In this document: piece after piece, positions 8,363 to 16,983 of the stretch
Numbering within the stretch: the stretch's first letter is position 1
How the letters are laid out: the number at the start of each line of letters is the position of its first letter
Assembly (NCBI RefSeq): GCF_927798115.1
Contig: NZ_CAKMMG010000005.1
Span: forward strand, 124,001-188,000
Reading direction: 5' to 3'
Length of the DNA: 64,000 bases
From: Paenibacillus auburnensis
GTDB taxonomy: Bacteria; Bacillota; Bacilli; Paenibacillales; Paenibacillaceae
The notes under the pieces: model-generated
Databases searched by the model: none
Told to the model about the DNA's origin: nothing
The model's input: the letters and a program-made list of their open reading frames with translations, nothing else
Program-made: the position numbers and the translations under genes

Positions 8363-9370
8363 ATGGCCAGTATAAAATATCAGATAACCAGTGCCCTTAA
8401 AGAAATCAATCAGATTGATTCTTCAAAGCTTGAATTCAGGAAGAATAATGACTTTGACAATATTCATTCTATTAAGTATTTCAAAGATGCCCTGGACACT
8501 GGAGTAAAATTCGGAGAATATTGCAAAAGCACTTTCGGTATCAATAAACTGTTCGATATTAAGCCTGAACATTATGCATCATTCATGAAATTTAATGAGC
8601 AAAAAGGTTGCACAGTCGGACATTTAATAAATCTAGAAAGTCACTTGTCCAAACTTCAGTCAGGTATGAACAAACTCTCTAAATCAGATAAGATTAAAGC
8701 AACCTTTACGCCTTTTGTTAATAGCCGGGTTTATTCTTCTTCTGAACGCGAACGTCCCACAGATAGAAGCTATTCTATTGCAGAAATTGAAACACTCGCT
8801 AAAACATTCTCTCCTACTGTATTGAATGCTATGCAAATGAGTCTTAACTTAGGTCTTAGAATCCGGGAGGTTTGCAATATTAGGGTAGAACATATTGTCG
8901 AAAAAAATGGTTACCTGCATCTTTTGATTCCGAAAGGACAGGGAAAAGGGATAACAAAGGGAGGGCGATACAGGGAGGTTGCTGTCCCTGGCTCCTATGA
9001 GGCCGTCTTAAGGGGTTTACTAAATGGTAAAGATCCTAAAAGCAAGATTTTAATTGTAAGCTCAGGAACATTAAGGAGCGCCTTAAAACGCGGATGTGAT
9101 AAGACCCACGTAAAATCTAAAGGGTGGCATGGATTTCGTCATACTTATGCAAGAAACAGATTGTTAGATTTACTTGGGGATAAAAGAGAGGTTGGAAAAG
9201 AGTTGATAAGAAAGATGCTTCATAACAGAAATAAGCATCTTTCAATAGAAAAAAACGTAAATGATCATCCGGATTTCACATTTATTGTCGAAAAAATAAA
9301 TCAGGTCCACTCCGAATTAGGACATGGACCCAATCGATGGGGGTTAATGGAAGTTTATTTGTCTTTTTAA
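8363..9370 (+). CDS. tyrosine recombinase / integrase
   Basis: 335 residues. An N-terminal SAM-like core-binding region (about 30-110) is followed by the catalytic domain: Arg166 in GLRIREV, His256/Arg259 in HGFRH, a late His321 in LGHG and a candidate nucleophile Tyr332 almost at the C-terminus. This spacing fits plasmid or element-type phage-integrase-family recombinases. The ATG follows AGGAGGG. The inverted repeats at 8182-8275 may be its site. With the serine recombinase it gives the island two unrelated recombination systems, so the island may be composite. Confidence 0.85.
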   Translation: MASIKYQITSALKEINQIDSSKLEFRKNNDFDNIHSIKYFKDALDTGVKFGEYCKSTFGINKLFDIKPEHYASFMKFNEQKGCTVGHLINLESHLSKLQSGMNKLSKSDKIKATFTPFVNSRVYSSSERERPTDRSYSIAEIETLAKTFSPTVLNAMQMSLNLGLRIREVCNIRVEHIVEKNGYLHLLIPKGQGKGITKGGRYREVAVPGSYEAVLRGLLNGKDPKSKILIVSSGTLRSALKRGCDKTHVKSKGWHGFRHTYARNRLLDLLGDKREVGKELIRKMLHNRNKHLSIEKNVNDHPDFTFIVEKINQVHSELGHGPNRWGLMEVYLSF

Positions 9371-9601
9371 TTCAACAAATGGCTTGAGTAATCATAAAAT
9401 AGAACTTAAGTACGGAAGACCTTAAATGCTAATTCCAAAAATAATGTTTTATCACTCCATGGAGTCAGTCTTGTATTTATTTTAATGATGTTAGAATAAT
9501 CAAATGCCGCACTCCTAAAGATTTTGCCATTTGCGTTTAGCTTAAAACATTGATGATAAATTAAATTAAATGAATTAGTTCATCAATTCAGTTAGTGATA
9601 T
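9371..9601. other. AT-rich non-coding gap
   Basis: I see no gene, strong hairpin or repeat between the tyrosine recombinase stop and the extended 3' end of the membrane-protein gene. Confidence 0.4.
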
Positions 9602-9718
9602 TCAGATGTCTTCGGTAGTTTCATTTAGTATAAATTCTTTTTTTTCAATCAGTTCAAAGAACCATATAAGATGATACAATCCAGGAAGAATTAGAATCAG
9701 GATCCAATCCTGTTTAAA
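9602..9718 (-). other. -1 frame extension of the membrane-protein gene at TTTAAAC
   Basis: In the annotated frame the protein ends YLNRIGS with a stop at 9697. The classical slippery heptamer T-TTA-AAC lies at 9718-9712 in that frame. Slipping by -1 continues with QDWILILILPGLYHLIWFF and about 20 further residues to a stop at 9602. The continuation has a plausible membrane helix and a charged tail. Either one base is missing here or recoding occurs. CAGGAT/ATCCTG can form a 6-bp hairpin directly after the heptamer, closer than usual for programmed frameshifting. Confidence 0.5.
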
Positions 9719-11376
9719 TAAATTAAAAATAATAGTAAATTAAATATTAATGTTAGGATCTCTTTTTTTATTAAATAATTTATTCGATAAAGAGAAATTG
9801 ATCTTTTCAATAGATAACAACATACTACGAAAAGGTATAAAACTGATATCAGGTAAATTGCGAACCTCTTATCATTTCCGCAAATTTCAACATAATAGGA
9901 GGATAATTCCGTTAGAAAGATTCCTGCTTTTCCTCCTAAATTAAAAGTAATGTAAGTTCCTATAGCACAAATCATAAACACGGATACTATCAAGAATCGA
10001 AAAATCCCTTGCTTATAGGAGATTTTAGTAAATATCTCTAAATGTAAATTCAACCACCAACTTTTTAAATCAGATTGTATATTATATTTCTCGATTTTCA
10101 TCTTTAGTTTAAAATATTTAAACAACTGACTTATTTGTTTTATTTTTATGTTGAACCATCCAGATTCAACTGATTTCTTCTTTGATAAATAAAAAACTAG
10201 TTTACTAAATAAATAATGACCTAATATGATATTCCGTGCATTGCCTCCTCCATAATAAAGAGCCTTTCTCAACAACATAACTTTTTTATCAGAAGTCAAA
10301 ATATTGTTCGAAGAAACTTCTGAAATAATAGAATTCATTTTATTTTTCGAGTTGCTCTCTCTATATTTAAATATTAATATTGCCATTGAAGAACAAAACG
10401 AGTAAGGCAACAAAATCATTTTTAAGCACCTCTCGTAAAAAACTTTGAATTCCCCAATATCAGAAATACTTGCATAGTGAAAGAATTCGTTACCAAAGCT
10501 TTTTGTATTTGTCAAATAGACAAATAGTAATTTTGAAGCTTCATTTGAATATGTAAGGCCTAATATAGAAATCGCGCCAAAAATTACTGCTACCGTTTCT
10601 AACGCAATTCGACTCTTTTCCAGCTTATATGCTGGTTGTACCCCCACAAATATGAGTTGTAATATTAATGAATAAATAAGACTCTTCCCAATAAAGTCTT
10701 CATTCAACCCAGCTTCTACAAATATATATAGAGCCCCATCGAACCTCCCTGAAAAAAAAAGCTGAGACTGTTGTTCCATCATACTTCCAACAATACTCAC
10801 TAAGTTCATAATAATTGTTAATGAAATAATGGGGTTTGATAGTACAAGTAATATAATAAGTCCTAAAATATTGGATGTTCTTATGTATAGTGGACAAAAA
10901 AAATACAAACTTATAAAAAAAACTAATATAATGTTTAGAATAGTCGGTAGATCTTGAGTAATGATTGATAATTCACTAAACTTTGTTCCACTTACTAAGA
11001 TAAATATGATCGAAGAAAATATTAAAAACCATCTAAAAGCTAAATACAAGTATTGTTTAAATAATTTCACTCTCTCTTGTAAATCTCTTTTATTATTACT
11101 TAAACTAATCAAAAAATAAGTTGCTAATCTCCTTTTACGTTTTAGTGCACTTTGACTCTTTAATAAAGTAACTCTTATATATGGTGTAATTAAAACCGCA
11201 GCTAGTGGGACTTTAATTGCAAAAGGTAGAACTGAAATTAAAATAATAAAAAGTAAAAAAATATCATATTTTAAAAATTTCGAAAGAAACCCGCTACGAA
11301 TATTATTACGCCACATCCATTTCAATAAAGCTTTATCAATATATCGAATTTGATTAAAAAATATAGATATACTCAT
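9697..11376 (-). CDS. large multi-pass membrane protein of unknown function
   Basis: 559 residues in the annotated frame. Hydrophobic segments occur near 39-70, 110-130, 145-165, 170-200, 230-250, 262-280 and 320-340, with a helix-rich basic middle and more helices near 455-475 and 495-545. I recognise no family. The ATG has GGAGGG six bases upstream. It lies between the tyrosine recombinase and the ATPase gene and has the island's low GC. The 3' end probably continues in the -1 frame to 9602 (see that entry). A role in defence or conjugation is possible but unsupported. Confidence 0.6.
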   Translation of the reverse strand: MSISIFFNQIRYIDKALLKWMWRNNIRSGFLSKFLKYDIFLLFIILISVLPFAIKVPLAAVLITPYIRVTLLKSQSALKRKRRLATYFLISLSNNKRDLQERVKLFKQYLYLAFRWFLIFSSIIFILVSGTKFSELSIITQDLPTILNIILVFFISLYFFCPLYIRTSNILGLIILLVLSNPIISLTIIMNLVSIVGSMMEQQSQLFFSGRFDGALYIFVEAGLNEDFIGKSLIYSLILQLIFVGVQPAYKLEKSRIALETVAVIFGAISILGLTYSNEASKLLFVYLTNTKSFGNEFFHYASISDIGEFKVFYERCLKMILLPYSFCSSMAILIFKYRESNSKNKMNSIISEVSSNNILTSDKKVMLLRKALYYGGGNARNIILGHYLFSKLVFYLSKKKSVESGWFNIKIKQISQLFKYFKLKMKIEKYNIQSDLKSWWLNLHLEIFTKISYKQGIFRFLIVSVFMICAIGTYITFNLGGKAGIFLTELSSYYVEICGNDKRFAIYLISVLYLFVVCCYLLKRSISLYRINYLIKKEILTLIFNLLLFLIYLNRIGS

Positions 11377-11508
11377 ATAATCCCTCCAAACCTAACATGT
11401 ATAAATTCTCTTTAATATTATATCGACAAAAAAATCCATAATGTACACTCCTTCTATTACGAAGGTGGAATAATTGAGAACAATATGTTAGTTATAATTT
11501 TCAAAACA

Positions 11509-11530
11509 AAAAAGACACCCATAAGGTGTC
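11509..11530 (-). terminator. terminator after the GHKL ATPase gene
   Basis: On the minus strand GACACC-TTAT-GGGTGTC is followed by TTTTTT. It lies about 30 bases past the stop at 11559. Confidence 0.8.
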
Positions 11531-11558
11531 ATTCTGGGTTAAAAAGTCGCATCTCGTT

Positions 11559-13523
11559 TTACTCAGGAATGTATTCTTTATATTTAGTTCTCAGATATTG
11601 TAAACCTTCTTCATTATCCTTGACTTCTAGCTCCAGTCTTTCCTTTAAAAACTGATGTTTGCCTTTTGCTTCTTGAATAACTTCATTCCATTCTTTCAAC
11701 CAAACTTCCATATTCCCCGTTTTATTCTTGTAGATTAACCCCGCTTCTCTATCACCTTGTGATGACTCGAAGCGAGCTTCATCATCAAGCTTAATTCCAA
11801 TTAAAACAACCTTCCATTTAGTTTTTGTTTTGTCAAAGTGAACATTCTTCTCAATTGCATGAGCATATCTCTTGACTTGACTTATTTCTTCAGTCCCAAC
11901 TACACAACTTGGACGCTTAAGTTCAATTATAAGGTTTTCATAGCAATCTTCTCTTCCATACTTATACTGTCTATATAGCCCAATATCCGGAATATCATCT
12001 AGAGTTGTTATCTTTTTATAATCAATTTCAGGTGAAATCTCATCTCTTTTCAAAATTGACAAATGCTTCTTCAAGACATTTTTTAGAGATATATCGTCAT
12101 AACCATAAGAATATTGTTCGCCAAAGAGCCAAAGTTCCCTAAGTAATATTTTATGCAACTGGCTTCTTTCTTTTAGCTTTTTATGAAAATCTTCTCCATA
12201 CAGAATCTGCTCAATGCCATTCAAGAACAATAACCTATTTGAGATAAGTTTTGTTGTATTAATAATAGACTCTAAACTAGTTTTACCAAGAATTGATGCC
12301 AATTCATCTTGTTGTTCCGGAGGTAGTTTCAAGACTTCCTTCAATATCAACCTAAGACTGTCAGGATTAGATTGTAAAGCTTCCTTCATCAATCTATATG
12401 TAAACTCTCTTGAGCTTTTCGCCACCTTGTTAAAATCTGGTAAATATTGATTTATTTTAACTGCACAAATATCAAAAACTTGCCTCTCCGCTTCCTCGAC
12501 AACCGTTTGAGCTTCACCTTTATACGGATAAATCCTATCATTCTTTAATATCTTGATTTCGTGAGATGCCTCATTAACTAGCTTTTGTCTATATAAATCT
12601 CTTAGAGTAGTTTCTGCTGTCTCTCTTAAAACTATATAATCAGGATGCAGTGTCCTGACATCAATTTGATTTGTTTCCCATAGATCATCGATAACATTGC
12701 TAATTAAATATGCAGTATGAGAAAAAGATCCTGATTTGATACCTGTTGTTTCTTCCTCAAAAGCTATTCCAGTTTGTCCGCAGAGATACAAATTTCTATG
12801 ACTACCTAATTTCCACTCAATTACTTTCAAAGAACCCCTTACTAGCTCACTTTCTTTGTTCTGTTGAAACAAAGGAAAATCATGTGTAGTTACAATTTGC
12901 TTCTCTGGCTCAAGTTTGAGACCCTCCACTGTAATTGAAATATCTTTATAAGCAAGTAAATAAGGTGCAAATACCATAGTTAGATCTTGCGCTAGAATCA
13001 GTTTATTTGAAATTTTACAAGCACTATCATCAATTAGTTCTGTTATTGAAACTATTGTCCCAGTAAATGGACTTATTGCTTTTGTTAGCGATGTTTTTCC
13101 AAATACTTTAAGATTTCTATCATGACCTGAAATTGAAAATTCGTATAACTCGCCTTCCTGCTCAATTACACTTACCCATTCAACACTTCTACCTAAAACA
13201 AATCCACTATACCTTCCTTGCCCTAACTTACCATGATATTTCCTACCATTAGGACTAGCTTTATCTTTAACCTTATGTGAATCACCTAGTTTACCAAAGA
13301 ATTGATCTACAAAATCAAACTGAATACCATGTCCATTATCTTTAATAATAATATGTTCTAATCCTTCTAATAAGTTTCGTTCGAATACTATGTCAATCAT
13401 AGTAGCATCAGCATCAAGCGCATTCCATATTAATTCAGAAATCGCCCTAATAGGTTTAAGCTTCAACATTTTATTTAAATGATCGTTTGTAATTTGCACT
13501 TCTAAGTTTGATAATGCTGACAT
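11559..13523 (-). CDS. GHKL (Hsp90/MORC-like) ATPase with nuclease-like C-terminal domain, candidate defence gene
   Basis: 654 residues from the ATG at 13523, which has AGGTGG upstream; an upstream TTG at 13541 is less likely. The N-terminus has the GHKL N-box ELIWNALDADA (Glu30, Asn34, Asp37), the G1 box DNGHGI (62-67) and a Gly-rich KLGQGRYSGF lid. The middle is helical. Near the C-terminus, YENLIIELKRPS followed by EISQVKRYAHAI resembles a PD-(D/E)XK nuclease core (E-x-K). An ATP-driven clamp plus nuclease in one protein, inside an island with other defence-type genes, suggests an anti-phage role. That is inference. No named system is assigned. Confidence 0.75.
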   Translation of the reverse strand: MSALSNLEVQITNDHLNKMLKLKPIRAISELIWNALDADATMIDIVFERNLLEGLEHIIIKDNGHGIQFDFVDQFFGKLGDSHKVKDKASPNGRKYHGKLGQGRYSGFVLGRSVEWVSVIEQEGELYEFSISGHDRNLKVFGKTSLTKAISPFTGTIVSITELIDDSACKISNKLILAQDLTMVFAPYLLAYKDISITVEGLKLEPEKQIVTTHDFPLFQQNKESELVRGSLKVIEWKLGSHRNLYLCGQTGIAFEEETTGIKSGSFSHTAYLISNVIDDLWETNQIDVRTLHPDYIVLRETAETTLRDLYRQKLVNEASHEIKILKNDRIYPYKGEAQTVVEEAERQVFDICAVKINQYLPDFNKVAKSSREFTYRLMKEALQSNPDSLRLILKEVLKLPPEQQDELASILGKTSLESIINTTKLISNRLLFLNGIEQILYGEDFHKKLKERSQLHKILLRELWLFGEQYSYGYDDISLKNVLKKHLSILKRDEISPEIDYKKITTLDDIPDIGLYRQYKYGREDCYENLIIELKRPSCVVGTEEISQVKRYAHAIEKNVHFDKTKTKWKVVLIGIKLDDEARFESSQGDREAGLIYKNKTGNMEVWLKEWNEVIQEAKGKHQFLKERLELEVKDNEEGLQYLRTKYKEYIPE

Positions 13524-13720
13524 TATAACACCACCTATCAATTAGGTAATAATACCCAATTATAGCATGTACCATCAAAGTTACAATAAGAAGATAAACG
13601 ATATATATGCTTGCTCTTTAATCAAATTCAAATTCAAATTCAACCGTCTCACGGAAATTTAAATATATATGTAAAAGTTCACCGTGCTGGCTTGACTAAT
13701 AAGGCAGTAAAAATAAGAAA

Positions 13721-13741
13721 GGGAGCCTAAGTAGGCTCCTG
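13721..13741 (-). terminator. terminator after the RES-domain gene
   Basis: On the minus strand GGAGCCTA-CT-TAGGCTCC is followed by CTTTCTTATTTTT. It lies directly after the stop at 13745. Confidence 0.75.
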
Positions 13742-13744
13742 CTC

Positions 13745-14956
13745 CTATGCGATCTTATATATATAAATCATCTCAATATCAACATCTCTTTCAAAGTTAA
13801 AGATATTATAATTTACATACATTGGATCCTTTACTGATGTGTACGCTAATCCATTAAATCCTATTCGTTTGCAAATCATCTCTATGATATTTGTTAATAC
13901 ATACTTTTTAGACATTTGTCCTTTATAGTTACCGTTATCGTAAATAAACTCACCAAAATCTTCAAAGATCGTGTCAATAGGCATCAGAGTTAAGGTACGT
14001 AATACCCGAAATTCCGCATAATTATATTCCTCATTATTGCCTAGAGGAAGCTCTTTTTTTAAAACCCCCTCATCATTTGAGCAGTATAAAGTAGTCTGTC
14101 CGTGGGAGTTGTACCTGCCTTGACTTGGCAAGTAATCTGGAGCATTCCACATTCTTTCTTCAGAATATAACTCATTTCCAAGAGTATTAATTTGGGCTCT
14201 AAAGAATCTTTTACTTCTGTATAACTCTAAGCATTGTTTTTTGCTAAACAACATCTCTATCTTTTGATATAAGATATCAAACACTTCATGCTCACGAATA
14301 AATATTGGATTTCTTACATATTGGTCTCTAAAATCGATCAATTTTTCAATACTGATACTTTCGTCAATAAATCGTACGTGGCTTTTAATCTCATCGAAAT
14401 CCTCACCATAGAATTCATAATTAAAACTATGAACCTCATTCTTTGTATAAACTTCTGTATCTCTATTAAACTTTTCATCATACATAGTATCTTTTGAGCG
14501 TGCCCCTCCACCATTTCCACAGTGTGGGCACCGCAAGCAGTCTATAATATCATCATAGTATCTATCCTCAACTATAGTAAATTCAGTAATTAGGTTTTCT
14601 AAAGTCGTATATATGTGATAGCTATCGAATTTAGATTCCCACTCATCGTTTTCTTTAAAGTGGACTTGTAAGCTTGCCTGTAAATCTTTCATGTCCAGTC
14701 CATGTCCACAATTCGAACAAGAATCTATCTGTTTTGAAATCTCAATTGCTAGTCTATCACAAAGATCAAATTCAACATCCTCTTTCTCATTCTCATCTTC
14801 AAAATAATAATCGTTCAACATTATATCCTTGAAGCATTTTTCACACTTATTTATATCTTCTTCATTAACCTGAAGCCCATAATCACTCTCAGGGTTAAAC
14901 TGAATTAATAAGTTATCCATAGCAAACAAGATTTGTGAACAATTAAGACAAATCAT
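13745..14956 (-). CDS. RES-domain protein with zinc-binding N-terminal domain
   Basis: 403 residues from the ATG at 14956. GGAGG lies just upstream and overlaps the alternative ATG at 14968, which is rejected. The N-terminal ~170 residues carry four Cys pairs (CLNC, CEKC, CSNC, CLRCPHC), consistent with zinc ribbons of the HEPN/RES N-terminal type. The C-terminal RES domain (about 255-403) has YRSKRFFRAQ, GRYNSHGQTTLYCS and an EFRV segment. RES proteins, known as type II toxins, degrade NAD+. The long fused N-terminus and lack of an adjacent antitoxin gene suggest a self-contained system, perhaps abortive infection. Confidence 0.75.
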   Translation of the reverse strand: MICLNCSQILFAMDNLLIQFNPESDYGLQVNEEDINKCEKCFKDIMLNDYYFEDENEKEDVEFDLCDRLAIEISKQIDSCSNCGHGLDMKDLQASLQVHFKENDEWESKFDSYHIYTTLENLITEFTIVEDRYYDDIIDCLRCPHCGNGGGARSKDTMYDEKFNRDTEVYTKNEVHSFNYEFYGEDFDEIKSHVRFIDESISIEKLIDFRDQYVRNPIFIREHEVFDILYQKIEMLFSKKQCLELYRSKRFFRAQINTLGNELYSEERMWNAPDYLPSQGRYNSHGQTTLYCSNDEGVLKKELPLGNNEEYNYAEFRVLRTLTLMPIDTIFEDFGEFIYDNGNYKGQMSKKYVLTNIIEMICKRIGFNGLAYTSVKDPMYVNYNIFNFERDVDIEMIYIYKIA

Positions 14957-14968
14957 ATTAACCTCCAT

Positions 14969-15225
14969 AATAAAAGATTATTTATGAATATGAGTATTCT
15001 TAATATCTAGTTGGATTGGAACAAAGGGAATTTGCATTTTATCCTATTCAATTCGATTTTCCTTAACCAGATCCCTTTCTAAAGATTAGTTGTACAATCC
15101 ACTCTAGAACCTCGGTAATTGAATATGTAAAACAAAGTTGCAGTTTAATGAAAAGATATATACACTTTATGGTACTTCTCCATGTTAACCTTATCATAAT
15201 CCGATTCATCCAAAAAATCTAATAA
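14969..15225. other. non-coding stretch up to the island edge
   Basis: AT-rich, with no gene or strong hairpin. It should hold the promoter of the RES gene and the island's right boundary. The chromosomal coding sequence resumes at 15226. Confidence 0.4.
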
Positions 15226-15357
15226 GTTATTGGGTCTAACCTTTTTCTGCATGAGTGTACTTCAAACCACATCTCCAACGTCATGCAAAAATTAAACGTA
15301 AAAGGCCGTTCGCAAGCGGTTGTCGAGCTGATCAAGCTTGGGGAGCTGAAAATATAG
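15226..15357 (+). pseudogene. 3' remnant of a NarL/LuxR-type response regulator gene
   Basis: The frame ending at the TAG at 15357 reads LFLHECTSNHISNVMQKL, then NVKGRSQAVVELIKLGELKI. This is the end of a LuxR-type helix-turn-helix of NarL-family response regulators (SNHISNV.QKL.V..R.QAVV). The receiver domain and most of the DNA-binding domain are missing: upstream is island-like AT-rich sequence with a stop at 15223-15225. The gene therefore looks cut by the island or an associated deletion. Its terminator (15388-15423) is still in place. Confidence 0.7.
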
Positions 15358-15387
15358 CTGCCGTGCTTCAGAAGTGACACGTTTAAG

Positions 15388-15423
15388 CCTTCTTTTATCC
15401 TATGGGATGAAAGGAGGTTTTTT
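15388..15423 (+). terminator. terminator of the broken response-regulator gene
   Basis: CCTTCTTTTATCC pairs with GGATGAAAGGAGG around a short loop, followed by TTTTTT. The hairpin and its ~20-base upstream flank recur after the nitroreductase gene. Confidence 0.85.
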
Positions 15424-15520
15424 GTTTGCTCACCAAAAGAGCCGATAGTGAGTTCGATCACCGTGAAAAATTCCTGACATGATACATTAAAGCTATTAAG
15501 GCAACTCAGGAGGATTTGTG

Positions 15521-16282
15521 ATGACAAGATACGGGCAGCAAAGACAATTTCTAAAATCTAATTTCCATGAATTCAAACATATAAAAACAGATAAGATCAA
15601 GGGAATAACACAACCGCCAATTGTTAAGCCCTTTGATCCGAACTCAGTACTTATTGATTTGCCAAAGGTCAGCAAAGACGTTGTTAGCAACGACAACATT
15701 TTTGATTGTATAGATCAAAGAAGAAGTACCCGGTTTTATTCGGCGGACACTTTAAGTCTTGAGGAGTTATCCTATTTATTATGGGCAACCCAAGGGATTA
15801 CGGGTATGAATAAGAACGGGCTTACAATGCGGACAGTACCCTGCAGCGGGGCGACACATACTTTTGAAACCTATTTAATGATTATGCGGGTAGAAGGCAT
15901 TCAGCAGGGAATTTACAGATATCTTCCGGTGGAACACAAGCTTCTATTTATGTTTGAATTGGACGAGCTTGAACAAAAGATTGATGCGGTTACTTTGGAT
16001 CAGCCCTTTGTCCCTAACTTTGCCAAAAAGGCTGCTGTACTGTTTGCATGGAGTACAACACCCTACCGGTCCGAATGGAAGTATGATATTTCAGCCCACA
16101 AAAAAATCCTCATTGATGTTGGACATGTATGCCAAAACCTTTATTTATCCAGTGAATCCATCGGTGCAGGTGCTTGCGCAATTGGAATCTATGATCAAAA
16201 GCTGATTGATGAGATTTTGGCATTAGACGGTGATGAAGAATTTGTGATCTATATGGGAGCAGTCGGGAAGAAACGGGAATAG
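15521..16282 (+). CDS. SagB/ThcOx-type nitroreductase-family dehydrogenase
   Basis: 253 residues from the ATG at 15521, with CAGGAGG at good spacing; the GTG at 15518 is too close to that site. FMN-binding nitroreductase signatures are present: RRSTRFYSADTLSLEELSYLLWATQG, then RTVPCSGATHTFETYL, and GAGACAIGIYDQ near the C-terminus. The SagB group includes oxidases acting on azoline peptides as well as stand-alone dehydrogenases. No peptide-modification partner genes are nearby, so substrate and role are open. The gene stands alone between the duplicated terminators. Confidence 0.85.
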   Translation: MTRYGQQRQFLKSNFHEFKHIKTDKIKGITQPPIVKPFDPNSVLIDLPKVSKDVVSNDNIFDCIDQRRSTRFYSADTLSLEELSYLLWATQGITGMNKNGLTMRTVPCSGATHTFETYLMIMRVEGIQQGIYRYLPVEHKLLFMFELDELEQKIDAVTLDQPFVPNFAKKAAVLFAWSTTPYRSEWKYDISAHKKILIDVGHVCQNLYLSSESIGAGACAIGIYDQKLIDEILALDGDEEFVIYMGAVGKKRE

Positions 16283-16317
16283 CGGCCCGCAGCTGCTTCA
16301 GAAGTGACATCTTTATG

Positions 16318-16354
16318 CCTTCCTTTATCCTCCGGGATGAGGGGAGGTTTTTTT
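16318..16354 (+). terminator. terminator after the nitroreductase gene
   Basis: CCTTCCTTTATCC pairs with GGATGAGGGGAGG, followed by TTTTTTT. Confidence 0.85.
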
Positions 16355-16490
16355 GTTGCGGGAAATTACTGGTACAGGAATATTTCACTTTAACAATAAT
16401 AATATATTTATTATCATCACTTTTTTATTGTAAAACGATATATTTTGTGTTAAATTCGAATTAATCACAAGAATAAGCGGGGGATTTTTT

Positions 16491-16973
16491 ATGGAACGTG
16501 GAACTACACTCTTTTTAAGGGCGGCTGTTATTCTGATTGGCATTCCGGTACTTGCTATTTGCATTTTTCTGGTACCCGGGATTGGGGAATTTGCCGCTGA
16601 ATTGTATCCGGATTATCGTTTTTTGAAGGTGCTCGTTTGGATCGATCTGTATGCAACGGCATTGCCGTTCTACTTCGCCCTGTATCAGGCCTTTAAGCTG
16701 TTAGGCTACATTGACAAGCAAAAAGCGTTCTCGGAATTATCGGTAGAGGCTCTGAAGCGTATAAAATACTCTGCGCTTGCCATCAGCGGCTTGTTTGTAC
16801 TGGGGATGCCGCTCTTCTACCTTATGGCGGAGAAAGACGATGCGCCCGGGATCATAGTCATCGGACTGATTCTGATTTTTGCCTCCATGGTAATCGCCGT
16901 GTTTGCGGCAGTGCTCCAAAGGCTTTTAAAAGAGGCCATCGAACTAAAATCCGAAATTGATCTGACGGTCTGA
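16491..16973 (+). CDS. DUF2975 membrane protein
   Basis: 160 residues with four membrane helices (about 8-30, 48-68, 90-112, 120-145). The motif LYQAFKLLGYIDKQKAFSELSVEALKRIKY is typical of DUF2975. It is followed after ten bases by a small XRE regulator. This DUF2975-plus-XRE pairing is common in Firmicutes and the two probably work together, the small regulator perhaps controlling the operon. The function of DUF2975 proteins is not known. The ATG follows a GGGGGA-type site. Confidence 0.85.
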   Translation: MERGTTLFLRAAVILIGIPVLAICIFLVPGIGEFAAELYPDYRFLKVLVWIDLYATALPFYFALYQAFKLLGYIDKQKAFSELSVEALKRIKYSALAISGLFVLGMPLFYLMAEKDDAPGIIVIGLILIFASMVIAVFAAVLQRLLKEAIELKSEIDLTV

Positions 16974-16983
16974 GGTGAAGATA

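Larger units (their letters stand above)
15365..16354 (+). repeat. direct duplication of a terminator block flanking the nitroreductase gene
   Basis: The segments 15365-15423 and 16295-16354 both begin GCTTCAGAAGTGACA and continue through near-identical CCTTC(T/C)TTTATCC hairpins into T-runs, about 930 bases apart. This suggests that insertion or duplication placed the nitroreductase gene between two copies. Confidence 0.75.
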
